Positions 6,965-15,003 of a stretch of DNA of 22,826 bases are shown piece by piece (positions within the stretch are counted from its first letter, which is position 1; every line of letters starts with the position of its first letter). Position numbers and translations under genes: made by a program. Source of the stretch: Lysobacterales bacterium CG02_land_8_20_14_3_00_62_12 (GTDB lineage Bacteria > Pseudomonadota > Gammaproteobacteria > Xanthomonadales > Ahniellaceae); the NCBI GenBank assembly GCA_002785585.1, contig PEUI01000236.1:1-22826 (forward strand), in the 5' to 3' direction. Under the pieces are notes generated by a model that worked only from the letters and a program-made list of their open reading frames with translations, had not been told where the DNA came from and ran no database searches.

Positions 6965-7843
6965 ATGTCTGCACTCAGTCCCGGCGCGCGTTTTCGCGCC
7001 GCCCTTGCCGCCGAATCGCCGCTGCAGGTGGTGGGCACGATCACCGCTTACACCGCATTGATGGCCAAGCGCAGCGGATTCCAGGCGATTTATCTTTCCG
7101 GTGGCGGGGTTGCTGCCAATTCGCTGGGCATGCCCGATCTCGGCATCAGCACCATGGAAGACGTGCTGGTCGACATTCGTCGCATTACCGATGTCTGTGA
7201 CCTGCCGCTGCTGGTGGACGTCGATACCGGTTGGGGCGGGGCGTTCAATATCGCGCGGACCGTGCGCAGTGTCAGCAAAGCCGGTGCGGCGGCGATCCAT
7301 ATCGAAGATCAAGTGGCCAGCAAGCGCTGCGGCCACCGTCCCGGCAAGGCGATCGTGGCCAAAGCCGAAATGGTCGACCGGATCAAGGCCGCCGTCGATG
7401 CGCGCCGCGACGATTTGGTGATTATGGCGCGCACCGATGCGATTGCGGTTGAGGGCATCGAATCGGCGATCGAGCGCGCGCTCGCCTGCGTCGAAGCCGG
7501 CGCCGAGATGATTTTTCCGGAGGCGATCACCACGCTGGCCGAGTACCGTCAGTTCAAGAATGCGGTGAAAGTGCCGATCCTGGCCAACATCACCGAGTTC
7601 GGCCAAACCCCGCTATTTACCCGTGAGCAACTGCAATCGGCGGGCGTCGACATCGTGCTCTATTGCTGCGGCGCCTATCGAGCGATGAACCAGGCAGCGC
7701 ACGATTTTTACCAGGCGGTGCGCCGTGATGGCACGCAACAAGCCATCGTGCCCGGCATGCAGACCCGTGACCAGTTGTACGATTTTCTCGACTATCACCG
7801 CTACGAGCAAAAACTCGACACCTTGTTTGGCAACAAACCCTGA
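6965..7843 (+). CDS. prpB: 2-methylisocitrate lyase
   Basis: Product of 292 residues, the usual length. It splits 2-methylisocitrate into pyruvate and succinate, the last step of the 2-methylcitrate cycle for propionyl-CoA. Visible are YLSGGGVAANSLGMPDLG (family N-terminal region), VDVDTGWGG with the metal-binding Asp85 and Asp87, and the signature KRCGHRPGK at 120-128 with catalytic Cys122. Isocitrate lyase has KKCGH with different context and extra length, so PrpB is preferred. The ATG at 6965 has a strong AGGAGG-type site at about 6954-6960. prpC follows 143 bases later on the same strand. The gene is divergent from broken gabT. Confidence 0.95.
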   Translation: MSALSPGARFRAALAAESPLQVVGTITAYTALMAKRSGFQAIYLSGGGVAANSLGMPDLGISTMEDVLVDIRRITDVCDLPLLVDVDTGWGGAFNIARTVRSVSKAGAAAIHIEDQVASKRCGHRPGKAIVAKAEMVDRIKAAVDARRDDLVIMARTDAIAVEGIESAIERALACVEAGAEMIFPEAITTLAEYRQFKNAVKVPILANITEFGQTPLFTREQLQSAGVDIVLYCCGAYRAMNQAAHDFYQAVRRDGTQQAIVPGMQTRDQLYDFLDYHRYEQKLDTLFGNKP

Positions 7844-7986
7844 CCGCGATCCAAGGTGCCAACCGTCAGCCCGAAGCGGCAACCGGGAAAGCCGGCAACC
7901 GGGGCACCAGCTCAGCGCAATCATCCGCGTGCCGCCGGCTCACTTATTTCCTAGCCGGTTGCGCAAACCCTTAATTGGAGTCAACC

Positions 7987-9141
7987 ATGCCCGAAGCCAC
8001 CAGTGTCCTCCCCAAACCCAAAAAATCGGTCGCCTTGTCCGGGGTGGTTGCCGGCAACACCGCCTTGTGTACCGTCGGCCGCAGCGGCAATGACCTGCAC
8101 TACCGTGGCTACGACATCGCCGCGATCGCCAGCGCTTGCGAGTTCGAAGAAATTGCCCATTTGTTGGTGCACGAAAAATTGCCCAACCGCGCCGAATTGG
8201 CGGCCTACAAGCGCAAGTTGAAGTCGTTGCGCGGGCTGCCGACCGGCCTGCGCACCGTGCTGGAGGCGCTGCCCGCGTCCACCCACCCGATGGACGTGAT
8301 GCGTACCGGCGTGTCGGCACTCGGTTGCCTGCTGCCGGAGAAAGACGATCATGCCCTGGCCGGTGCGCGCGAAATCGCCGATCAGCTACTGGCGAGCTTG
8401 GGCTCGATGCTGCTGTACTGGCACCACTATGCGCATAACGGTCGTCGCATCGAGGTGGAAACCGATGACGATTCGATCGGCGGGCATTTTTTGCATCTGC
8501 TGCACGGCGTTCGTCCCAGCGAAAGTTGGGTGCGCGCCATGCACACCTCGTTGATCCTCTATGCCGAACACGAATTCAACGCCAGCACCTTTGCCGCGCG
8601 GGTGATCGCCGGCACCGGTTCCGATCTGTACTCGGCGATCGCGGGCGGCATCGGCGCCTTGCGCGGACCCAAGCACGGTGGCGCCAACGAAGTCGCTTTC
8701 GATATCCAGCAGCGTTACCAAAGTCCGGATCAGGCCGAAGCCGATATCCGCGCCCGCGTCGAGCGCAAGGAAGTGGTCATCGGCTTTGGCCATCCGGTCT
8801 ACACGGTCAGTGATCCGCGCAACCACATCATCAAGGAAGTGGCGCGCGAGTTGGCGCTGACCGCCGGCAACAGCAAGATGTTCGACATCGCCGAGCGCCT
8901 GGAATCGGTCATGTGGGAAGCCAAGAAGATGTTTCCCAACCTGGACTGGTTCAGCGCCGTCAGCTATCACCTGTTGGGCGTACCGACGTCGATGTTTACC
9001 CCGCTGTTCGTGATTGCCCGCACCACCGGCTGGAGCGCGCACATCATCGAACAGCGCATTGACAACAAAATCATCCGACCGAGTGCCAACTACACCGGCC
9101 CGGAAGACCGCAACTTCGTGCCGCTGGCGGCGCGGGATTAG
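7987..9141 (+). CDS. prpC: 2-methylcitrate synthase
   Basis: Product of 384 residues, matching 2-methylcitrate synthases and shorter than the roughly 430-residue citrate synthases. It condenses propionyl-CoA with oxaloacetate. Visible are SGVVAGNTALCTVG and LHYRGYDI at the N-terminus, AEHEFNASTFAARV, GPKHGGANE (His230), GFGHPVYTVSDPRN (His269) and NLDWFSAVSYHLLG (Asp320), the three catalytic residues of the fold. The C-terminus has ARTTGWSAHIIEQR. The ATG at 7987 has GGAG six bases upstream. It probably forms an operon with prpB, although the 143-base spacer could hold a second promoter. No prpD, acnD or prpF follows: the next gene is convergent. Confidence 0.95.
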   Translation: MPEATSVLPKPKKSVALSGVVAGNTALCTVGRSGNDLHYRGYDIAAIASACEFEEIAHLLVHEKLPNRAELAAYKRKLKSLRGLPTGLRTVLEALPASTHPMDVMRTGVSALGCLLPEKDDHALAGAREIADQLLASLGSMLLYWHHYAHNGRRIEVETDDDSIGGHFLHLLHGVRPSESWVRAMHTSLILYAEHEFNASTFAARVIAGTGSDLYSAIAGGIGALRGPKHGGANEVAFDIQQRYQSPDQAEADIRARVERKEVVIGFGHPVYTVSDPRNHIIKEVARELALTAGNSKMFDIAERLESVMWEAKKMFPNLDWFSAVSYHLLGVPTSMFTPLFVIARTTGWSAHIIEQRIDNKIIRPSANYTGPEDRNFVPLAARD

Positions 9142-9172
9142 GGCCGAACCTGGGTTCTTCGGTCACCACCGA

Positions 9173-10690
9173 TTACCAGGTGTAGCGCACCGTGTAGCTG
9201 AACTTGGCTTCGCCATTGGCGGCAATGGTGAGCGGGAAGTCGATGGTCTCGGCATCGCGCTTTTGATATTTGCCGCTGGTGCTGGTGATTGCCCACTGAC
9301 TCCACCGATACAAGTATTCGCGGGCGATCACCGTCGCCGCTTCTGGTTTGCGGTTGCGCACGCTGATCTCGAAACTTTCTTCGATCCACTTGGCATTGCT
9401 ATCGACGCGGAAGTTGGTTTGTTTGCGCTCGCCGACGACATCGAAACTTTCGCCCAATTTGATCCGCAGGGTCTCGTTGCGCGGCGTGTGTTTGATCAGG
9501 TCTTCGCCGATGAACTCCAGACTGCCGTCCTGACGGTTGGCCTGATTGACGCGCACGCGGCCAGCGGGCAGGGCAAGCCCCAAGTGATTGGCGGTTTCGT
9601 TCTTGAACTCCAGATAGGCGCCGACGCTGCCGGTTTGGGTGGCGCCAAAGCCCTGATCGGTGACCGGCGCGCCGTAATAGTGCCAAGGGCCAGGCCCCGC
9701 CGTGAATACCAGTTCGCGCTGGCAGGCGACTTGATTGGCCATCGGAAACAGCTCCAATTGCTTGGTGGAATTGTTCGGCAGGTCGGTCTTTCGGCCAAGG
9801 CTGTAGAGGTGGTATTCGAACAGCGCGGACTCCTGAAAACCATCGGCCTCGGCGACTTCGGCGCGTGCCGATTTCATCATCATGCCCACCGCTTGCGGTG
9901 CGGCGGCGGGTGCGCGGTTTACTTCACCTGCCACCAATTTCAACCGGGTTCCGGGGAAACTGCCGCCGCTTTGATTGACGATGGTGACCCAGGACGACAG
10001 ATCCATCTGGCAGTTGTCGGCGGAACCGGCGAGGGTGATGTTGTAGTCGCTCCACCAGGTCATGCCCTGGGTCTGGTAACTGACCTGCGCATCGTGATCG
10101 CCGCCTTGCTGGGCAGCGACCAGCCAGACCAGGGTGGGTCGGGTAATCAGGCCGCCGGGCAGCGACGGAAACTGGATATTGGTGTAGCCGTTGAGCGTCA
10201 GCACCTCGCCGGATTCTTTCATCAGAATCAGTCCGTTGCTCGCCGACAACAGTTTGCCGACGATGCGCTCGAAGTTTTGCCCCTGTACCTGATCGACGCT
10301 GACGGTTTCGCCGATGTAGCGCTGTAGCAGCTTCTGGCCATCGACCAGATCGAACTGGTAGTTCTGTTCGATGACGCGGGTGCCTTGCGGATCGGTCAAC
10401 GAGGCAAAACTCACAGTGGTCGGGTCGATGCGTTTGGCGACATCGCTGAAACGCACTTCGCCGTTGCCCTTGGTCAAACGGAGCGTGCGTCGATCCCGCA
10501 CCAGCGCGTAGCCGGGCAGCGCCGCCCCGTAATTGTGTAGCGACTCGGGATTGAGCTGGCCGGGTTGCGCCGAGCTGTAGATGGTCAACGCGTACTCGGG
10601 TTCGGCCGCCACCGCGGCGAGCGTGCCAAGCGCAAACACGCTGGCGACGGCGAGTGGCATCGGCTGGTTTGAAAAAGATCGAGGTGACAT
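9173..10690 (-). CDS. DUF4139 domain protein, exported
   Basis: Product of 505 residues. Residues 1-29 look like a signal peptide (hydrophobic PLAVASVFALGTLAAVA, then A-EPEY), so the protein is probably periplasmic or secreted. The rest is beta-rich, with the features of DUF4139 proteins: TIYSS near the start, TWWSDYNITLAG in the middle, FEYHLYSLGRKTDLPNNSTKQLELF, and FKNETANHLGLALPAGRVRVNQ. Function is unknown, and no catalytic motif is visible. The ATG at 10690 has GGAG six bases upstream. It converges on prpC with about 30 bases between. The 200 bases upstream (10691-10889) hold no gene that I can recognise. Confidence 0.8.
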   Translation of the reverse strand: MSPRSFSNQPMPLAVASVFALGTLAAVAAEPEYALTIYSSAQPGQLNPESLHNYGAALPGYALVRDRRTLRLTKGNGEVRFSDVAKRIDPTTVSFASLTDPQGTRVIEQNYQFDLVDGQKLLQRYIGETVSVDQVQGQNFERIVGKLLSASNGLILMKESGEVLTLNGYTNIQFPSLPGGLITRPTLVWLVAAQQGGDHDAQVSYQTQGMTWWSDYNITLAGSADNCQMDLSSWVTIVNQSGGSFPGTRLKLVAGEVNRAPAAAPQAVGMMMKSARAEVAEADGFQESALFEYHLYSLGRKTDLPNNSTKQLELFPMANQVACQRELVFTAGPGPWHYYGAPVTDQGFGATQTGSVGAYLEFKNETANHLGLALPAGRVRVNQANRQDGSLEFIGEDLIKHTPRNETLRIKLGESFDVVGERKQTNFRVDSNAKWIEESFEISVRNRKPEAATVIAREYLYRWSQWAITSTSGKYQKRDAETIDFPLTIAANGEAKFSYTVRYTW

Positions 10691-10889
10691 GGCGGGCTCC
10701 GGGGGATCGTGGCGGGGAACGGTACAACGAATCGGACCGCAGATCGGGGTTAGGGCTGGCCACCGCCTCGGCAGGGTCCTCGTCTATCACGCGCAGGCCC
10801 TGGTCGATCAGCGATGGTGGCCGATAAGGGCATGCCGCAAGCGGCGTGGCAGCGTGGGGCATTGCCCGGGGACGACAACCAAGTCGGCG

Positions 10890-11315
10890 CTAGTTTTTGC
10901 CGTCCCGAACAGCGGGTCTGGCCGCGCCATCGGACGTTGCTGAATCGCCATCGATGCTCGGCAAATTGTTCAGCACCTGCTGCACCTGTTGATACAGCCC
11001 CGGCAGGTCGCCATTGATCGTCTTCCAGACGATTTCCAGGTCCACCTTGAAGTAGCCGTGGGCGAGGGCATTGCGCATTTGATATGCGAACGCTATCGGC
11101 AATTCCGGGTGCCCAGTGGCGAACCCGGGATAGCGCTTTTCGATGTTGTTGCTGGCTTCGCCGATGATTTCAAAATTGTGGATCACTGCATCCTGGGCCA
11201 TCGGGTTCTCAAGAAACTTCAATTCGTCCATGTCCTCGGTGTAGTGGTCGATACGTTCGATGGCTTCGAGGATGTGCGCCAGGTAGTCGGCCAGGCGTTG
11301 CTGATGGCGGCTCAT
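10890..11315 (-). CDS. hepT: HEPN toxin (HepT-like, DUF86)
   Basis: Product of 141 residues, mostly helical. It contains RNALAHGY at 81-88, which is the RX4HXY motif of HEPN ribonucleases (Arg81, His86, Tyr88), plus the family phrases IIGEASNNI and YPGF. Known HepT toxins cut RNA, and their partner MntA silences them by adding AMP groups to the tyrosine of this motif; that tyrosine is present. The last 20 or so residues are a polar tail beyond the usual domain. The ATG overlaps the stop of the upstream mntA-like gene (ATGA), so translation is coupled, with the antitoxin made first. Confidence 0.88.
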   Translation of the reverse strand: MSRHQQRLADYLAHILEAIERIDHYTEDMDELKFLENPMAQDAVIHNFEIIGEASNNIEKRYPGFATGHPELPIAFAYQMRNALAHGYFKVDLEIVWKTINGDLPGLYQQVQQVLNNLPSIDGDSATSDGAARPAVRDGKN

Positions 11316-11602
11316 ATGGGCAGGGCCTCGGCAAGCACCGCAGCTCGAAATTTTCCGGGAAGCGCATTGGGGGTCAGCACGTCCACCGGCACGCCGAGCA
11401 GTTGCAGCAGCTCGTGACGGATCGCGCCGATGTCGAGCAGCGTCGTTTCCGGCGTTGGGTCGATCAGGATATCCAGGTCACTGTCTTCGGTGTCGTCGCC
11501 ATGGACGACAGAGCCAAAGACGCGGGCATTGCGGGCACGGTGGAATGCCACCACGCGGCGAATGGCTTCCCGATTTGATGCTAAGGCGACGGACGGTTTC
11601 AT
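11312..11602 (-). CDS. mntA: MntA-like minimal nucleotidyltransferase antitoxin
   Basis: Product of 96 residues with the pol-beta type motif GSX10DXD: GS at 30-31, then Asp42 and Asp44 in SDLDILID, and a third acidic residue Asp74 in VPVDVLTP. This is the adenylyltransferase half of the HepT-MntA toxin-antitoxin modules. All catalytic residues are there, so the pair may be functional. Start is the ATG at 11602 with GGAG ten bases upstream. The stop overlaps the hepT start by four bases. The module sits as an island between a DUF4139 gene and moaB. Whether it was gained by transfer cannot be judged by eye. Confidence 0.88.
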   Translation of the reverse strand: MKPSVALASNREAIRRVVAFHRARNARVFGSVVHGDDTEDSDLDILIDPTPETTLLDIGAIRHELLQLLGVPVDVLTPNALPGKFRAAVLAEALPI

Positions 11603-11935
11603 GGGTTACTGACTCCGGGCGCAACGCTGGACCTGGTATGGGCTTTCCGGCCTGGGACAATTCAGGTTCTGCTGCGAATGGTCCCTGCCAATGGCCTGCT
11701 GATATTCAGTGGCACGAACTTCAACGTCAACCTCGCTGTCGAGACAGCACTCCAAATATCCTTGCTGACCCGAACACCAGTCAAGTCCAACGTCCGCTGC
11801 AATTTTCAATCAACCGGCCTTTCGGGCGCCAATCGAAATGGCTGGATCGGTTGGCCTGACGGTTGGTGCTTGGGTCGAGCACGGGTAAGCCGACTGCCGA
11901 TCCGGCCCGGGTCGCTCCGGCCCGGGTCACGCGGT
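11603..11935. other. Gene-poor interval between mntA and moaB
   Basis: No convincing gene in 333 bases. Short open frames exist on both strands (for example minus 11606-11809 and plus from 11678), but their products resemble nothing I know and lack ribosome sites. The part 11680-11840 is less GC-rich than its surroundings. The end carries the GC-rich direct repeat listed separately. It probably contains the promoter of mntA-hepT and the end of the moaB transcript. Confidence 0.5.
11901..11928. repeat. 13-bp direct repeat after moaB
   Basis: TCCGGCCCGGGTC occurs twice, at 11901-11913 and 11916-11928, separated by GC. Each contains the palindrome CCCGGG, so the two arms can also pair as a GC-rich stem just beyond the moaB stop (11936). 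It may help end the moaB transcript, but there is no T-run. Confidence 0.5.
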
Positions 11936-12457
11936 CTAGTGCTCGTGCAGGCGCGGCTTGAGTGCGACCAGATTGCACGGCTGCGTGCGGGCGTCCAATT
12001 GCTGGCTCAGGATTTGTTCCCAGGCCAACTTGCAGGCGCCGGTCGAGCCCGGCAGGCAAAATACGAAAACGCCGTTGGCCAGTCCGGCAAACGCCCGAGA
12101 TTGCAGGGCCGAGGTGCCGATGTCAGCCAGGCTAAGCGCACGGAAGATTTCACCAAACCCGGGCATTTCTTTGTCGAGCAATGGCTGGATTGCTTCCGGT
12201 GTCGAATCGCGACCGGTAAAGCCGGTGCCGCCGGTGAGCACGATGCCGTCGATCTCCGCAGTGGCGATCCAACGCGAGACGATGGCGCGCAATCGGTAGC
12301 GGTCGTCGATTTCAATTTGCCGATCCGCGAGCCGGTGGCCGGCCGCCTGCAAAACCTGCGCCAGATAATTGCCCGAGGTGTCGCTAGCCAAGGTGCGTGA
12401 GTCGGATACCGTCAGCAGCGCAATGTTGAGCGGGATGAATACGGACTGGGGGTGCAT
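11936..12457 (-). CDS. moaB: Molybdenum cofactor biosynthesis protein B
   Basis: Product of 173 residues, the normal length for MoaB/MogA-type molybdopterin adenylyltransferase-fold proteins. Visible are LLTVSDSRTLASDTSG near the N-terminus, GIVLTGGTGFTGRDSTPEA (residues 72-88, the nucleotide/pterin-binding loop), and CLPGSTGACKLAWE at about 134-147. MoaB proteins act on the pterin part of the molybdenum cofactor; MogA is a close alternative, but the N-terminal SDSRT and the overall length fit MoaB. The ATG at 12457 has AGGAG six bases upstream. It lies downstream of hemA-prfA, separated by a repeat with strong hairpins, so it may be its own unit. Confidence 0.9.
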   Translation of the reverse strand: MHPQSVFIPLNIALLTVSDSRTLASDTSGNYLAQVLQAAGHRLADRQIEIDDRYRLRAIVSRWIATAEIDGIVLTGGTGFTGRDSTPEAIQPLLDKEMPGFGEIFRALSLADIGTSALQSRAFAGLANGVFVFCLPGSTGACKLAWEQILSQQLDARTQPCNLVALKPRLHEH

Positions 12458-12489
12458 GCGATCTCCTGATGACTGCGTCGATGGGTATT

Positions 12490-12546
12490 GTGGGAGCGCC
12501 GCTGGCGCCGCGAATTGGTTGGCGAAGTAGTAATCGCTTCGCCAGC
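12490..12546. repeat. REP-like repeat plus hairpin between prfA and moaB
   Basis: Positions 12490-12513 (GTGGGAGCGCCGCTGG... ending CCGCGA) are of the same type as the repeats at 70-231. Directly after, TGGCGAAG (12520-12527) pairs with CTTCGCCA (12537-12544) around a 9-base loop. It lies 32 bases beyond the prfA stop on the transcribed side and could protect or end the hemA-prfA message. Confidence 0.55.
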
Positions 12547-12577
12547 AATGCTCACCACGGCTGCGCTTCTGCTGGCT

Positions 12578-13669
12578 TCAGCGCTCGCCCTCGGTGAGTC
12601 GTTTCAGCTCGTCGGCGTGGTGCTCGCGGGTCAGTGGATCGATGACCTGATCGAGATCGCCGGCAACGATACTCTCCAGCGCGTACAGGGTCAGGTTGAT
12701 GCGGTGGTCGGTCAGTCGCCCCTGCGGAAAATTGTAGGTGCGAATACGTTGCGAGCGATCACCACTGCCGACCTGCAAACGGCGCAAATCGGATTGTGTC
12801 TGCGCTTGCTGGCGCTGCTGCTCGTCGAGCAACCGTGCCGACAGCAGGCTGAGCGCGCGCGCCCGGTTCTTGTGCTGCGAGCGCTCGTCCTGGCACTCCA
12901 CCACCAGGCCACTGGGCAGATGGGTAATGCGGATCGCCGACTCGGTTTTGTTGACATGTTGACCACCGGCACCCGATGACCGATAGGTATCCACTTTCAG
13001 ATCCGCCGGATTGAGTTCGATCGTCTGGATTTCGTCGAGCTCCGGCAGCACCGCCACGGTGGCCGCCGAGGTGTGTATGCGGCCCTGCGATTCGGTGGCG
13101 GGAACCCGCTGCACCCGGTGCGTGCCCGACTCGAACTTCAACCGGGCAAAGACCCGCGCCCCGGCGACGCGGGCGATCACTTCTTTGAAGCCGCCGTGTT
13201 CGCCTGGGCTGGCCGACACGATCTCGATCTGCCAGCCCTTGGTTTCGGCGTAACGGCTGTACATGCGCAGCAGATCGCCGGCGAAAATGGCCGCTTCGTC
13301 GCCGCCGGTACCAGCGCGTACCTCAAGAAAAATATTGGCGTCGTCGCGCTCGTCCTTGGGTAGCAGGGCATCGGCGAGTTGCGCCTCGATGCGCCGTGCG
13401 CGTTGCTCGAGACTGTCGATTTCGGCGCTGGCCAGCGTGCGCAATTCGGCGTCGGCATCGTCTTGCAAAACGCGGGCTGCGGCGATGTCGCGACGGCATT
13501 GCTGTTGATCGGCCAGCGCCCGAGCCACCGGTTCGAGCTCGGCGTATTCGCGCGATAGCTCGCGAAAGCGCTGGTGGTCGTTGCTGACGGTCGGCTCGGC
13601 GAGCAGGCGCTCGACCTCTTCCTTGCGTTCGGCCAGGGCTTCGAGTTTGCGTTGTAGCGACGGCGTCAT
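12578..13669 (-). CDS. prfA: Peptide chain release factor 1
   Basis: Product of 363 residues, typical RF1. It reads UAA and UAG stop codons and triggers release of the finished peptide. The anticodon-like tripeptide PAT is at 190-192 (HRVQRVPATESQGRIHTS), which marks RF1 against the SPF of RF2. The GGQ peptide-release motif is at 235-237 in SSGAGGQHVNKTESA. AGTGGDEAAIFAGDLLRMY precedes them. The ATG at 13669 overlaps the hemA stop in ATGA, so the two are translationally coupled. In many gammaproteobacteria prmC, which methylates the GGQ glutamine, comes next; here it is replaced by a repeat and moaB. Confidence 0.97.
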   Translation of the reverse strand: MTPSLQRKLEALAERKEEVERLLAEPTVSNDHQRFRELSREYAELEPVARALADQQQCRRDIAAARVLQDDADAELRTLASAEIDSLEQRARRIEAQLADALLPKDERDDANIFLEVRAGTGGDEAAIFAGDLLRMYSRYAETKGWQIEIVSASPGEHGGFKEVIARVAGARVFARLKFESGTHRVQRVPATESQGRIHTSAATVAVLPELDEIQTIELNPADLKVDTYRSSGAGGQHVNKTESAIRITHLPSGLVVECQDERSQHKNRARALSLLSARLLDEQQRQQAQTQSDLRRLQVGSGDRSQRIRTYNFPQGRLTDHRINLTLYALESIVAGDLDQVIDPLTREHHADELKRLTEGER

Positions 13670-14937
13670 CGGTGGCGCTGGCGGTCGATCAGATCGGCGA
13701 ACAACCGTTCGGCAGCGCGCAATAACTCGGCATCGCCGCGTTCCGCCGCCGCGTGCAATTCACGGGTCGGCGCGTGCAGCAGCTTGTTGGTCAGGGTATG
13801 CGCCAGAAATTGCAGGACATCCTCGGCGCTCCGGCCATTGGCCAGCAGGTGGCGGGCTTTGCCCAATACCTCATCGCGGTGCGCGAATCCGGCGTCGCGC
13901 AGTGCCCGCAGCGGACCCTGGTAGTCCAGTGATTGGCACCAGTTCATGAAATGCCCGACCTGCAGATCAATGATGGCCTCGGCTTCGACAGCGGCTTCAC
14001 GACGCGAACGCAGCGACTCGTCGATGACCCGGCCGATATCGTCGATGGTGTAGAGATACACATCTTCCAGCTCGCCGACCGAGGCTTCGATATCGCGGGG
14101 AACGGCCAAATCGAGCATGAACATCGGCCGCCGCTTGCGCGCCTTCAGCGCCGCCTTCACCGCATCGAGGCTGAGCACTGGTTCGCGGCTGGCGGTGGAG
14201 GCGATGACAATATCGGCATCCATCAACCGCGTATCGAGATCGGCCAGTGGTAATGCCAGCGCGCCAAATTGCGCGGCCAATGTCTGCGCATTGGCGAGCG
14301 TGCGATTGGCGACCAGCAAGCGCTGCACGCCCGCTTCCAGTAAATGCCGGGCGGCCAGTTCGATGGTGTCGCCGGCGCCGATCAGCAACACCGTTGCTTG
14401 TTTCAAATCGGCAAAGATCTGGCTGGCCAGCCTGACCGCCGCAAACGCCACCGACACGGGGCTGGAGCCAATGCGGGTTTCGGTGCGGGCGCGCTTGGCA
14501 ACCGAAAACGCATTCTGGAACATGCGATCAAGCACACTGCTGAGGCTGCCGACGTCGTGCGCCTGCTGGTAGGCCGTTTTCAGTTGACCGAGAATTTGCG
14601 GCTCACCCAGCACCATCGAGTCCAGACCGGTCGCCACGCGAAACATGTGGCGTGCGGCTTCGGCGCCTTGATGGTGGTACAAAAAACCATCCAGGTGCTG
14701 CGTGCTCAGGTTGAAATGCTCGTGTAGCCAGGCCCGTGGCGCCGCTTCCTCGCCGTCGGCAACGTGGCAATACAGCTCGGTGCGATTGCAGGTGGAAAGA
14801 ATGGCTGCCTCGCTGATGCCGCCGTTGGCGGTGAGTCGCTTGAGGGCATCCGGGGTCGCTTCGGGAGCAAACGCCACCAGCTCGCGTAGGGCGAGCGGGG
14901 CGGTTTGATGGTTCAGGCCGAGCGCAACTAGGGGCAT
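13666..14937 (-). CDS. hemA: Glutamyl-tRNA reductase
   Basis: Product of 423 residues. It reduces glutamyl-tRNA to glutamate-1-semialdehyde, the first step of tetrapyrrole (heme) synthesis in this lineage. Visible are ALGLNHQTAPLALRE at the start, STCNRTELYCHV with nucleophile Cys50, GLDSMVLGEPQILGQLK, and an NADP-binding region LLIGAGDTIELAARHL. The ATG at 14937 begins MPLVALGLNHQ, the usual N-terminus. The frame is open 17 codons further upstream, but that would overlap the divergent gene. The ribosome site is weak. Stop and prfA start overlap by four bases. hemA activity is often limited by heme-dependent turnover at the N-terminus, but nothing here proves this. Confidence 0.96.
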   Translation of the reverse strand: MPLVALGLNHQTAPLALRELVAFAPEATPDALKRLTANGGISEAAILSTCNRTELYCHVADGEEAAPRAWLHEHFNLSTQHLDGFLYHHQGAEAARHMFRVATGLDSMVLGEPQILGQLKTAYQQAHDVGSLSSVLDRMFQNAFSVAKRARTETRIGSSPVSVAFAAVRLASQIFADLKQATVLLIGAGDTIELAARHLLEAGVQRLLVANRTLANAQTLAAQFGALALPLADLDTRLMDADIVIASTASREPVLSLDAVKAALKARKRRPMFMLDLAVPRDIEASVGELEDVYLYTIDDIGRVIDESLRSRREAAVEAEAIIDLQVGHFMNWCQSLDYQGPLRALRDAGFAHRDEVLGKARHLLANGRSAEDVLQFLAHTLTNKLLHAPTRELHAAAERGDAELLRAAERLFADLIDRQRHR

Positions 14938-15003
14938 GTCATGACAAAATGCGGCGGTCGCGCATTTTCCGCGCCTATCTCGATTCAATCAAGGAAAACC
15001 GTC

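Noticed and set aside
9014..10327. A 437-residue plus-strand open frame
   Set aside because: Begins inside prpC and is antisense to the DUF4139 gene, which has a signal peptide and a good start.
11678..12400. A 240-residue plus-strand open frame starting in the mntA-moaB gap
   Set aside because: Most of it is antisense to moaB, and the part in the gap resembles no known protein and has no ribosome site.
14941..15003. ATG at 14941 as start of the TPR lipoprotein
   Set aside because: It would leave three bases to the divergent hemA start and spoil the lipoprotein signal. The TTG at 15004 has a well-placed ribosome site and a standard signal peptide.
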